Shown one piece after another: positions 32,279-43,250 of a stretch of DNA of 64,000 bases. The number at the start of each line of letters is the position of its first letter. Within the stretch, counting starts at the first letter, position 1. The stretch spans positions 20,496,001-20,560,000 of the forward strand of contig JARKIP010000011.1 of NCBI GenBank assembly GCA_029990175.1, in the 5' to 3' direction. Position numbers and translations under genes: made by a program. The DNA comes from Petunia secreta (lineage: Eukaryota; Streptophyta; Magnoliopsida; Solanales; Solanaceae). The notes below the pieces were generated by a model. It was not told where the DNA came from. It saw only the letters and a program-made list of their open reading frames with translations, and searched no databases.

Positions 32279-35200
32279 CCGGTTTAGAGCATATCCAGAC
32301 TAAGACAGTGTCTAGTAGAGTCTCGTTGATGGGTACGTAGACGTCCGTACTTATCTACGAGAGGCTATGATGGCATTTAGGAAGTTTCACTTCCTTCTTA
32401 TCTGATCATGCGTCGGTCTAGAATGCAAAAGTATTTTTGTTAATTCCTTCGTGGCAATTGTAAACCCTCGTACGACAAATCAGCAGACGGTATGAGTTCA
32501 AGACGAAGTAGTCTGGCCTGGGGTTAGCATTGACGAAGCACCGAGAGTTTTTATCGTGCCGACGATCTAGTTAAGGAGGTCCCAACTGTACGAGCTCGCG
32601 ATGGGAAAGGGAGCAGGGCCTTGTAGTTCCCTTGGCTCTCTACGATGCTTTCACGAGAATCTTGGTGACATAGATACCGCAAAAACCTATCATTCGCTAG
32701 ACAGCCTATCAGGTTGCCGCATGTGCAGACGTTCGGTCTCAGGGAGCTCCTTTTCCGGTTCTTAATATTGCTGCAGTGAATTATGTTCTGGAGACAACAT
32801 GTGTTGTGCCTCTAGTTATTCTGGCTGGTTAGTTAGCCTGAGCAATGGCTCGGTCCGAGCGTCCGAAGAGGTTGCATTATTTTACGCGGTTGAACCTTCC
32901 GATATTCTTAAGCAATGCATCAGATAAACCTCGTGATTTTTTAAAAATAAAAGGATGTCAGCGTATCCTTCAGGCTCTTGATTATATCGAGCAGTATGAT
33001 GTTGATTATTCTGCTTTCAATTTTCAGGGGTCCAGCCTTGAATTGGTAGGCCACTCTTTTATTACCTAGCTTGGTTCAAATTTTCTTTTAGATTCGTGGA
33101 AAAGTTCCTTTCGAGGTGAGCGAGATGAAAAGTGTTGCCAGTTTAGTGGATTAGACAAGGTAGCCTGTCGGTTAGCCTGTTGGTGTTTCAGAATATGAGA
33201 TTGAATTCTATAGAATGGCTGGATATGCATTAGAACTAGTTCATGAGCCTTTCGAGAAATTCAAAGATTTATTGATGACCTTTATTTTTTTCCTTGAAAT
33301 CCCAGATGGCTCGAGAAATTGAGGTCTGAATTTCATTTGATGTTGTTGTTAATATTGCCCGAAGGTTCGAGGCATACCATAAGTTAGAGCGGGAAGAGTT
33401 AGAGCGGGAAAGTAAGAGATCCCACGGCCCTGGTGGGCAACCATGGTACCTCATTTGGAGGTAAGAGTTCTGGTTATTTTGGGAGGTCACCTTTCCGGTT
33501 ATCTTAGCTTGTGTCACGTGATTCTTAGTGTGCGCAGTAGTTCGTCAATATCAGACCCAGTTTTTCTCTTTATAGCTATCAACAATCTGTCCAGCTTCCA
33601 TTTTTTCAGGGAAAAGGTGGTATCATTATCGTGAGTCTGGCTATCCTTTGAGGAGTTTTCCCTTACTCCGACAAGTAGGCAGTCGCCCTTTCTCTCGTCA
33701 TCTGGCACCTGCACAGTCGCAGGGATTTCATTTAGATCTCAATCAGCCAAAGAAATGCCACCATTCAGTAGAGGTCGAGAGCATGGTGACAGTGGTTCTT
33801 CAGAAGGTAATTATTAGTATAATGGCTTAGTTCAGCTGCAGAGGTAGTTTTATGAACTACCAGTCTGGCAGGATGCTGCGGTATCCGATATAGTAAACCC
33901 TGAGATTTCTTCTTCTCTTAAATGTGAGTAAGATTTGATTCTTTTGATCGATTTGGAAATGGTGTGTCTTATCATGTTTCGATGGTTTCCTTGGATATTG
34001 ACTTAATTAAGAATCGGCTGCGGTAGAGGGGCGAGCTTCTGGTATGATTTATTCCTAGCATTGGTGAGACCCTACTAATTTATCTGGTCTAAACATAAGA
34101 AATTTGACAGTGAGTGTCGCTATTGTTTACTTAGCATCCTATTGTGCCACCTTCTATTATAATGTCAAGTCAGTCTACCTCTCTTTTCGGAATTCCGTAT
34201 TGGTTGGATGATGGGATTCTAGTTCATCACCATAAGAGAGTGTCATGGTTTCTTCCGGTGTAAACTGATAAGTAATATTCAATCTACCTGTCTCCTCTTG
34301 ATTCGAAACGCTAGTAAAGTCATGTTATTCCATGAGCTTGTCTCGGCATAAAAGGGTTTTCTGGTAAATTGTCGGAGTTTCCTTTTTTATGGGAAGGTTA
34401 AATTGACATAGATTTTGTTCCATAAAGCTCATTTAGGGTCTATATATTCAATTGCGATTCTTTGACTAGCCTGACTTAGAAGTAGTTTAGCTCTGGTAGC
34501 CAAGCAAATAAGAAGAAGAGCTTCCTAAAGCTCTAATTATTTCTATTCTCAGTCTGTTGCCATCTCTTCTTTGTTCGGCACTGGTGAGGTTAGGCGGTCA
34601 GTAGCCTCTTGTGATGTTCCCTGTGTTGAGCCAGAGTGCGTGTCAAGGTGGCTGGGTAAGCACATTTTTATTTTTCAAGGCTACTAACGGTAATGAGAGG
34701 CGTCATTTGACCTTTGATTTGATCCATCAGGCGGTGGTGCTTATAGAAAATGTATGGAGTTGTGAACTCGAGAGTTGCAGCTGCTTGGCAACTCGAGAGA
34801 GTAATTTGGTAGCTCAGGTCTGACCCGCGTTCTCTATTTAGTGAAGTCTTCCTTAATCCAGCAGGTTGTGCGAGGATGACTATTTTTATTCAACTTAGCT
34901 GTATGAGCTGAATCTCTAAGTGGAGGAGTCTTCCTCCAATAGTGAATATAAATATTAAATCTCTAAGGCGTTGTGAGAGCATAAGCTAATTCTTAGTTCC
35001 ATCGACCTATTCTATATCGAAAAGTATATCGAAGAGGTGATTATCGGCTGAATCATGTTAACCCATTCAAAGTTCCATGTATATTGCTTCAAAAATGTAG
35101 AACTCTCTTCTCGTAATCGAGGAAGGATCAGCTTAGTCAGAATAAGCTGTGTAATGGTATTATCATATTATCCAGATATATTTTATTCCAAAAGTTCGGT

Positions 35201-35348
35201 ATGCGTGTTATAATTCTGATCCTGTAATCAAGAAATAATGCCCGTGGAGTAGTTTATGAAGGTCATGCAAGTTCTCTTGCTATCTATATGAATTTTTCTT
35301 TAGACTTAGGCTCGTTCGAGGACGAACGAGAGTTTAAGTGGAGGAGAA
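32279..35348 (+). pseudogene. Element D internal region with gag remnant
   Basis: The clearest coding trace is at 32845-33069: 'PIFLSNASDKPRDFLKIKGC' and 'QRILQALDYIEQYDVDYSAF' correspond to the start of a gypsy gag core. A later trace at about 33350-33480 ('YHKLEREELERESKRSHGPG'-like) fits the gag C-terminal linker. The rest, to 35330, has stops in all frames and no motif I can assign; RT, RNase H and integrase motifs are not visible. It ends with a polypurine tract (aagtggaggagaa, 35336-35348). Confidence 0.6.
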
Positions 35349-38018
35349 TGAAACGACCCCGTTTAGTCGTTTCGGAAGTTAGGACTCCGATTAGTGTGCC
35401 GATAATTTAAAATGTTCATAATATCCATTGGGACTTATATGTAAAATTTGAGCTAAATCAGGCCTCGTTTGGTAGGCATCGGAAGAAGGTTTCAGTTTTT
35501 ATTGGCGATAAATATTAAAAAGAGATTTTCGAGCTCGGTTTTGCCGAATGAGCTCCGATTCAAAATCCGAAAGTACCGTTAGGTTCGTATGATTATTTGT
35601 GACTTTGGTGAACTTTCGGAAGTGAATTTCGATGTTGTTCGGCTAGTTTCCGCTAAAATGCCGAAAGTTAAATAATTTGACTTCTTTTCATTTAAATTCG
35701 TATCTTGAGTTTCGGGAGTCTGATTTGAGATCCGCCTTCGCGAGTATGTTACATATATTTTGTATAACTTGTATGCAAAAGTTGGAATTATTTCGAGTAT
35801 CGTAGGGTACCGTTTTAATTTTTACCGTAGCAGCGAATTTTAAAGGAAAAAAAGAAAAAAAAAAAAAAGAAGACAAAAGACAAAACACTAAAAGACAAAA
35901 GAAGGAAAACGAAATGGAAAGGAACTTATGTCGGCTTAGCTAAGATTAAGCTAAGTACATATATATTTTCAAAGCAAAAGGAACGAAACAGATAACCAAA
36001 AAAGCAGAAAGCTACAGAGAAACACAGAAGAGAAAAATACTAGAAAATGAGAAAAGGGAGCCGGAGAAAAGTAGAATTTTCACCCTGAAACATTCAGATA
36101 ATGATCTTAATATATTATCTTAGCTTATTACGTGTGTTTGAATATATTTTTACGGTAAAAATTGGGATATTAGACATCGTTTTAATAAGTTCAATTAATA
36201 GTTTAAAGGGTCAAATGGACCCCGATAACGAAATTGATTATATATTCGTACTCAGTGAGTTATGGGCAGCATATAAATGTAATTTATTTGGGGTTTGGTT
36301 ATGTGACCATAAACCCTGTACATAGGCCTGGCCTGCGCATTGCGTATGCGAATAGGGTATCAGGTTCCTACCTGGATTGCTCTAAGATGTGAGGAATGAA
36401 GCCTTTAGCCTAATTTGATATATTTTTCTGCTTATTGAATAGAGTGGGATCGTTTGGCAATGAATCCAAAGGACAAAGCGGTTATTGAGTGGCTGTACTA
36501 ACTTTGTAACAAGGTAAGTGTTTATATCTATTTCTTTGGAGGCACCTGGCCTCGTGGATTTTCTACCACGTGTTTCCTTACGTGTGTAGCTGCCAATAGG
36601 CGTACTCATTACGCCTTAGCTTTGAATTTACATTGTATATTATTTGTTATGCCCTGTTGTTGGTACTGCATTGAGCATATGAGCATTGCACTCTGGTTTT
36701 GAGCATTGCATATACTTCCCCGTTGGCGATGAGAGTCCCGCACCGGTGAAGGGTCATTATTGCATATACTTCCCGGTTGGCGATGAGAGTCCCACACCGG
36801 TGAAGGATCATTATTGCATATACTTCCCGGTTGGCGATGAGAGTCCCGCACCGGTGAAGGGTCATTATTGCATATACTTCCCGGTTGGCGATGAGAGTCC
36901 CGCACCGGTGAAGGGTCATTATTGCATATACTTCCCGGTTGGCGGTGAGAGTCCCGCACCGGTGAAGGGTCATTATTGCATATATCTCCTGGTAGACGAT
37001 GAGAGTCCCGCGCCGGAGATGGGTATCAGGCACATGTGACTGCATTGCATCATACCGCATTCATCCCATCCCATTGCACCGCATACTGACTATTATGTGT
37101 ACTGTGTTGTGTTTTATGTATGCGGTATGTATACTATGACATGGACATATCTCAGTTTGCCTATATATTTCTGGCTCGTACCCCGGGTTGCGGGAATCGA
37201 GTTGCACGCCGTAACGGTATAAATATATGGATCGGGTTGCACGCCGCAACATGATGAATATATGGATCGGATTGCACGCCGTAATGGTATAAATCTATGG
37301 ATCGGGTTGCACGCCGCAACAAGATGAATATATGGATCGGGTTGCACGCTGCAACAGGATATATTTCTGATTGTTGATGTGTTCGGGATACTTATATGTT
37401 TTAGTTATCTTACGTTCCTGGTTGTTAATGAGTTTGTCATCCCATACGTGTTTCTAGTTATTATCTGGCTCTGCGTTTTTATAATTTAAATAAGAGGAAT
37501 TTTGTTTATCTGTTTCTTCTCCCTGGCTAGCTATCCTATTCTTTGAGGTGGCTAGTCTGCCCCACTTATTGAGTCCTTTTGACTCACCCTTGTTTGTTGT
37601 TTGTTTCTTGTCTATCTATTTCGTTTCGGCAGGTTCGCTCCAGGATTGAGTTTGCCATGTTGTGAAGGAGCGAAGACGACTTCAGCTGTCATAGTGAGCC
37701 AGCTTTTATTCCGGATGGCCACCAATTTATTGTTTATTATTTCAGATGCATTTTGCTCCCTTTAGGAGGTATCTGTCTTCTTACTTACTCTTAGATGTCT
37801 AGTCTGGATAGCCCTAAACCTAGTATATTGGGTAGTCAGCTGTAATTTCTTTTGTACAGCTTAAAGGTATCAGTATCTCTATGTTTTTTTTTAAGTCTTG
37901 TCCTTATTTGTGAATTATTATATTTATTTTTCTAATATAATTGGTAAGGGTTCGCCCGACAAGTCTAGGGGAGGATGTCGGGTGCCCGCACGGCCTAACC
38001 GGATTTCGGGTCGTGTCA
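35349..38018 (+). repeat. 3' LTR of element D
   Basis: 2670 bp. The 121-base excess over the 5' LTR is explained by two extra 54-bp units, an 11-base insertion near 35942 and a slightly longer A-tract. Confidence 0.9.
36715..37034 (+). repeat. 54-bp minisatellite in element D 3' LTR (5 units plus 1 diverged)
   Basis: Five full units (36715-36984) and the diverged end copy (36985-37034). Single-base variants distinguish units, e.g. cccacacc in the second and ggcggtgag in the fifth. Confidence 0.9.
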
Positions 38019-38023
38019 AGTTG
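38019..38023 (+). repeat. Target-site duplication of element D, right copy (AGTTG)
   Basis: Matches 29711-29715 except for the last base. Confidence 0.75.
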
Positions 38024-38124
38024 GAATTCAATTTTAGCTCGAATATCACTTCGATGCAAGCAAATTATCAGTTAAACCCAATACAAATTCGATTTGTTGT
38101 CCTATCATGATTTAGGCCAACACA
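38024..38124 (+). repeat. 3' LTR of element B, right piece
   Basis: Completes the LTR interrupted at 29715. Equivalent to about 17174-17274 and ends TTTAGGCCAACACA. Followed by GAAAA (38125-38129), element B's right target duplication. Confidence 0.9.
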
Positions 38125-38129
38125 GAAAA

Positions 38130-38925
38130 TATGTTTGGTTTAAAGTAAATAAATCGATAATGTGTTATGTCCAATTTTGACTTTGATTATCTTTAAAGAC
38201 TTTTGAGAGAAAAGTTTTAAAAATGGGGTACATATGTCATTTTCTTATTTTATCTCGAGATTTTATCCCACATTGAATTAAGTACGAATGGCCAAAATTA
38301 CCACTGGACTATCGAATAAGGTCCAATTATGTCACTCGTTAAAAATATTAGAAATAATGGCAACTTTCAGCCAAAAGTTATACATAATGGCAATTTTGAG
38401 CCGAACGTGCAACAACGGTAGCACATTATCTAGTTTAAATCAAAAGATAATTCATATTAAAAGTACATACACTAAATAATCTTGTGATTATTAATCATAT
38501 TATTATGATATTGACATTATAATATTGGTATTTGCTCACCAAAACGACCCCTAAATGATACAGTGAAATTGCAATCACTACACTGCTAGCTTTAATTTCA
38601 GACGTTTGAGTTTAATAATGCTAAAAGTGATTGTATAAAATCTCTGAAGTACCATTTCTCATCCCACAAACACCATAAAATCCACCGAAGTAGTATTATT
38701 TTTCCTTTTCATAACATCAAATTTTCCCGAGAGCAAGGACTATTTAATCACAAACTTAAAAAGTCAAAAATTCAGAATATTTGGGATGGATAAATTACGG
38801 ACACACCTCCCTTACATTTTCCCAGTTTTAAAGAATGTATTCCAAATCCAGTCCTTCCCAAAAAGATAAGAATTGCACTAATAAATGTAAGATAAATCTT
38901 TTGATGGAATTAGATTTATTACGTG
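38130..38925. other. Spacer, no gene recognised
   Basis: AT-rich sequence right of element B. The text around 38290-38420 ('aatggcaactttcag...aatggcaattttgag') has a short internal repetition but no coding features. Confidence 0.4.
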
Positions 38926-39228
38926 GCCGTTTGGCCATAGATTTGTAAAAATATTTGAAAAAAGAGTTTTTCAAGTTGGATTGAAAAATAGTATTTGGAA
39001 GTTGAAGTTGTGTTTGGACATACATTTCACTTGAAAAAAATGTAAAGATTTGTGAGAGAAGAAAAAAAAAATTTGAAAAAACTTAAAAAAGTGCTCTAAA
39101 CCACTTTTTGATTTTTCAAAAATTATTTTTCATAAAAAAATTGAAAAAATCACAAGATTTCATGGACAAATATATTTTTCAAAAATTTTTTGAAAAAAAA
39201 GCAAAAAAAATTTGGTGGACAAACGGGT
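38926..39228. mobile_element. MITE with CCGTTTGG inverted ends
   Basis: The left end ccgtttggccatagattt (38927-) faces the right end atttggtggacaaacggg (-39226). The interior is rich in aaaaattt and tttttcaa and is self-complementary. A TACGT motif lies next to both ends and may be the target duplication. Ends resemble, but are not identical to, those of the MITE at 14262. Confidence 0.65.
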
Positions 39229-39607
39229 CCGTACGTACCAAATAGTCCTTCAAGTATAATATCCACTTTTATCCAAGGAGAGAATCCAAATAACTACTCA
39301 ATTTTAAGCAAATTATTCTACCTATAGTGTGTTACAAAATTATAGTATAATCCAAAATGAAGCTTAAAGTAGGTTGGACATTGTGGGGGTGTCTATGTTA
39401 TTGTTTGTCATCTAGTCGAGTAAAGCGAGTGAGCAATTGTTTCTCCATTTGTCCAGTCCAAACCCCATGTGCTAACTCGAAAAATTGCATTATTTTTTTT
39501 AAATATAGTTAATAGGGAAATAATAAATAGTACTCAAATGGACAGTGACTGTGCTGTCACCTTTGGACAAAATTAGTACAGTATTTTGTATTCACTTTGC
39601 CGACAGG

Positions 39608-39778
39608 CATCGGCGGAGTTGAGTGCATGTAGATACGGTTCAAACAAACTCAGTAATTTTGATTATTATTATTATGTATTTGTTTTAAATTTTTAATTAA
39701 TATATTAATTATTAATTTTTATAATTCAAAAGAACTAGAACCTGAACTTATAAATTTCAAATATTGGCTCCACCATTG
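39608..39778. mobile_element. Short hAT-like MITE
   Basis: 171 bp. The left end CATCGGCGGAGTT matches the complement of the right end ggctccaccattg (CAATGGTGGAGCC). Flanking 8-mers ccgacagg and ctgacaga agree at 6 of 8 positions, as in an aged hAT duplication. No coding capacity. Confidence 0.6.
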
Positions 39779-40229
39779 CTGACAGAACGATATAAGTAAA
39801 TAGTTTAACAAATACAAGAAGATGCCCTAGTAGAATAATTGGAGTAATTGATTAATCCTTTGAAAGAGATGCTTATACTATACTTACTTAAAGACTAATA
39901 ACATTATAATCTATTATGCACTTAGAATCTTTTTGCAATGAATAGAAATCATTAACTATTGTTTATCCTAACAAAATGTGGGGTGAAACTTATAGTCTAG
40001 TCTAACTAGAAGATGCTCTAACGAGTAGTGTGACCAAGGGAAAGGCATAACTTTGGATCATATGGTCGCACATCACTTGTGATTGGGACCTATCAACAAA
40101 ATTGCCATAGACTAAAAATTGGTGAAAGGTGTTAGTTATTAGCTGTCACCATTTTAAATTTGGCCCCATCAACAACCATGACCACCATAATATCATATGA
40201 TTGCCCCTAAAGAAAGGAAAAATAGTAAG

Positions 40230-40474
40230 TACTGGATGAACCTTTTCGCATTTTGAGAGTCAAATTGGATAACTTTAATCAATAATTTAAGAATATTCTT
40301 TCATCATATTGATATGCGAAGAATTGCATGTTATAATACTTTTGGTATAGTTTTTAAATATGCAAATTTTTATTTGAAAATATTAATTTAATATAGTCTA
40401 ATTTAGGTACAAAAATTAGTCAAATTGACTTTCAAAAAGTGAAAAGATTCATCCTTTTTGAAGCGGAGGGAGTA
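40230..40474. mobile_element. Stowaway MITE
   Basis: The right end atcctttttgaagcggaggg followed by AGTA is the typical Stowaway terminus with TA target. The left end near 40230 (TACTGGATGAACC) is degraded. The body contains gtcaaattgactttcaaaaa. Non-coding. Confidence 0.65.
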
Positions 40475-41751
40475 GTAATTAAAACATTAAATTCCCTTTA
40501 AAATCCATCCAAGAATGACTACCTTTTTACCATAATGAATCAACTATTTCACTTCAAGCTTCAGTAACTCATTAAGAGAAAATAGAAGGCTCAACAAGAG
40601 GGTGTTTACACTACATAGTAGAAGGAAATGATCCCTCATCCTTTGACAGTTTGAATAGAAATTTTTTACATTATTTTTTCAATGATTTCTTGTGAAAATA
40701 TCACAACTAAAATCATAATTGTAGATGACTCTAAAATCAAATCTGCGGTAAGTGTAAATTCACCAACAAGTTATCCACAATCATTTCTAGTTAATCAACC
40801 CTTTACCTTGCTGTGTAGCTAACCATGTCTACATTTTGCACCTCCTGAATTGAGACATTTGATAACCTTAATGAATTATTAGTATTTCGCTAGATTATTT
40901 TTATTTTCTCCTTAAACATCAAAGAAATACTCCACAAATGGGAATAAGATAAAATCTAGAAAAATAAGTAAATGATTCCTTGTTCTACTTATTTCCGAAG
41001 ATTTCTTGTTCTAACAACACGAATATTTGAAACAAATCTAATTTGCCAAAATGATTGACGTATTAGATATCTAATACTCCTATATGAAAGATAAACTCCC
41101 AACAAAAAACTGTGAAGAAAAACAGGTAACATGGGATATAAAATGTGGATGGCATTGTGCCGTTTGACTTGCACTATTTTAACTGGAAAAGATGAAAATA
41201 TATATGATGCTAATACAAATTCAATGGACAGTCGGTCTTTGATCTTTTTCTCACCATAGACAGGCCACAATCAATTGCCAAAAACACATCACAATCATAA
41301 AAAGGGGAAGATTTTATCTTGAGGGACATTTCTTAAAGTATGAATGATGACCTATTTGAACATAAAAGTTTAAAATGTGGACTAAATTCACAGTACACTA
41401 AAATTAGCTCTAACAACAATGACAGCAAATCAACAGTTTGCCACCTATAATAAAAATCTTTCTCCACATTTTTAGTCACTGCAAACCATACATTTGCAAA
41501 TTGCATTAGATCCCATTGATCATCTTACTTTTCAAATTTCTACAACAGTCCCAAAACTAATCAGAAATTGCAAATTAACCCCAAGAACATAATTTTTTTA
41601 CCTTTTAGCTCCCTCCTCTGAAACATTTGGACTTGCATTAGATGATCTAATTTAGATCCCATCCACCATCTTACTTATCAAACGTCCAAAACAGTCCCAA
41701 AACTAATAAGAAATTGCAAATTAACCCCATAAAAACAAGAAATTTTACCTT
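40475..41751. other. Spacer downstream of the A70-like gene
   Basis: AT-rich non-coding sequence. The last part (41330-41750) holds the gene's 3' region: a duplicated segment with 'cccaaaactaat(c/a)agaaattgca' occurs at about 41552-41575 and 41696-41718, implying a local duplication of about 140 bp. No other features seen. Confidence 0.45.
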
Positions 41752-42798
41752 TTAACTCCCTCCTCTACCAATCATTTCCTTATACCTAAGAATAGAATCC
41801 AACCTTTGTAACTTCAACTGTTGCTTAAACTTATTAATAAAATCATCAGCTTTTGCATCAACTTCATTATCACCATCACCAGATTTATGATTACTCTTTT
41901 CTCTTGTAGTAGCTGGCCTACGAGTTTCCACAATATCCTCTTCTTCAAAATGTGCAAAAGGTGATTTCATACTAGCCGATTTTTTCATCTTCGTTGACAA
42001 TTTAGCCACTGCTTCACCTGCTGCTGGCTTTGTATCTGATCTGCTCCTCGACACGTGGCGCTCTCTTAACTGACTGTACACTTCATCTAAGCTTTTTAAC
42101 TCTTCACCTTCTTCTTCATATTCTTCTTCATCATGGGGTTGTTGAAAATCAAAATGAGTGGACATTTTTTCAACTTTCTCTTCATGGGGTGGCTGAATGA
42201 CAAAATGGGTGGTCATATTTTCAACTTTCTCTTCATGGGGTTGTTGAAAATCAAAATGGGTGGTCATATTTTCAATTTTTCGTTCATGGGATTGTTGAAA
42301 GTTGAAATCTTGATCCATATTTAGGTATTGTGTTTGTGATTTCTGAGCATTTTCTTGGTTGAAAATATAGTGGCTAGTTTCTGGAACTACTGTACTTTGT
42401 TCATGTACAGGTGGTTCAAAAATGTAATGTGTTTGAGGTTCAAAAGTGGTTGTTTCTTGAGAATGGGAATGGTCAAAGATGTAATTTTTAAGAGGTTCTT
42501 GAGATCTGTAGTTGGAGAAATTAATGGATTTGATACGTTGAAGAATGGAAGGAGATCTAGTGATTTTAGTAGGCTGCTGTTGTTGTTCATGTTGTTGATA
42601 TTGTTGTTGTTGTTGTTGTTCTTGTTTTGGATGGTTTTGTTTTTGGTTGTTATTAGTATTATTATTAGCTAAAGAAGAAGTAAAAGCAATGGTACCAATC
42701 ATGACATTAAGAAGAACAAAAAGGACAGTGGGAGTGAACCAGCTATTCATGGAAGACCATATTGAAGAATAAACAGTAGATACAGAATCATCAAACAT
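41752..42798 (-). CDS. DUF4408/DUF761 protein, PAMP-induced A70-like
   Basis: Single-exon gene, 348 aa from the ATG at 42798. An upstream in-frame ATG (42903) would add a pyrimidine-rich leader that looks like 5' UTR. The N-terminus has the DUF4408 pattern with a hydrophobic segment (residues about 12-44: 'SSIWSSMNSWFTPTVLFVLL' and following), probably a membrane anchor. Then come Asn/Gln-rich tracts (about residues 45-80), a low-complexity middle with about four copies of a 19-residue unit (FDFQQPHEEKVENMTTH type, residues about 170-235), an acidic stretch, and a C-terminal DUF761 motif ('DDFINKFKQQLKLQRLDSIL', near residues 320-340). Arabidopsis relatives include the PAMP-induced A70 protein. 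The molecular function is not established. Domain assignments are from memory. Confidence 0.9.
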   Translation of the reverse strand: MFDDSVSTVYSSIWSSMNSWFTPTVLFVLLNVMIGTIAFTSSLANNNTNNNQKQNHPKQEQQQQQQYQQHEQQQQPTKITRSPSILQRIKSINFSNYRSQEPLKNYIFDHSHSQETTTFEPQTHYIFEPPVHEQSTVVPETSHYIFNQENAQKSQTQYLNMDQDFNFQQSHERKIENMTTHFDFQQPHEEKVENMTTHFVIQPPHEEKVEKMSTHFDFQQPHDEEEYEEEGEELKSLDEVYSQLRERHVSRSRSDTKPAAGEAVAKLSTKMKKSASMKSPFAHFEEEDIVETRRPATTREKSNHKSGDGDNEVDAKADDFINKFKQQLKLQRLDSILRYKEMIGRGGS

Positions 42799-42995
42799 GG
42801 TGAATGATTTTCTAGAGAGAAAGTGGAGAGCAAAGATTGGAGTGTAGTGTGGAATGAGGAATGGAGAAAGTGTAGACAAGAGTCTGGAGAGAGTAAAAGG
42901 CAAAGAGGAGAAGTGGTAGATGGGAAGTGGTGGGTGGGATCAGGGCATGGGGATGAATCATATTGTGGGGTGCGCTTAGTTTTTATTTCCCGCAT
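42799..42995 (-). promoter_or_regulatory. 5' UTR and proximal promoter of the A70-like gene
   Basis: On the minus strand the 100 bases before the start codon are C/T-rich (ctctcc, ctttctc), as in many plant leaders. A TATA-like aaataaaaac lies near 42975-42986, and there is no clear canonical TATAAA. Weak evidence. Confidence 0.35.
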
Positions 42996-43250
42996 GGCAT
43001 ATTTTTTTAAGCTTAAAAGTCGTAAAGATTAAGTGACAACTTTAATAGTAGTTGAATAACAGTATCATACCTTTTTTTTTTTTTATAAAGTACGAAATGC
43101 ATAGATAGAAATCACGGTGATTACATAAAGAGTTTAAGCAGCTATTAACTGAGTTTGCCGCTTGAGGATACGTTCTATAGCTTTGATTCTCCCTCCTCTC
43201 TCTAACCCTATTCCCCCTTCAAAGTCTATTCTCTTCTTTTTTCACCATTA

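Larger units (their letters stand above)
29716..38018 (+). mobile_element. Element D: long-LTR, pol-less gypsy retrotransposon
   Basis: 8303 bp, with LTRs of 2549 and 2670 bp that are nearly identical outside tandem-repeat differences. Termini are TGAAACGACCCC ... GGGTCGTGTCA. The initiator-tRNA-Met primer site follows the 5' LTR, and a polypurine tract precedes the 3' LTR, with 'gttcgaggacgaac' just upstream, as in solanaceous Del/Tekay-like gypsy elements. The internal part is only about 3.1 kb, with gag remnants and no recognisable RT or integrase. It is a non-autonomous, LARD-like copy inserted in the 3' LTR of element B. Confidence 0.85.
16694..38124 (+). mobile_element. Element B: Tat-lineage Ty3-gypsy retrotransposon with two nested insertions
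   Basis: Both LTRs, the primer site and a matching GAAAA duplication define the element. Its own sequence is about 7.7 kb; the rest is element C (22312-27776) and element D (29716-38018) with their duplications. Plus-strand content is protease, RNase H, second RNase H and integrase; a minus-strand antisense gene lies between integrase and the 3' LTR. Gag is absent and RT is deleted, so the copy is defective. It may have been moved by enzymes from another copy, or lost these parts after insertion. Confidence 0.9.

Noticed and set aside
36715..37034. CRISPR-like regular repeats
   Set aside because: The 54-bp units are contiguous without unique spacers, lie in a plant LTR, and have no cas genes nearby. 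It is a minisatellite.
42133..42324. Plus-strand repeated ORF
   Set aside because: Shadow of the tandem repeats in the minus-strand A70-like gene.
42799..42903. 35-residue N-terminal extension of the A70-like protein
   Set aside because: The DUF4408 pattern starts at the inner ATG (42798), and the extension is C/T-rich like a leader.
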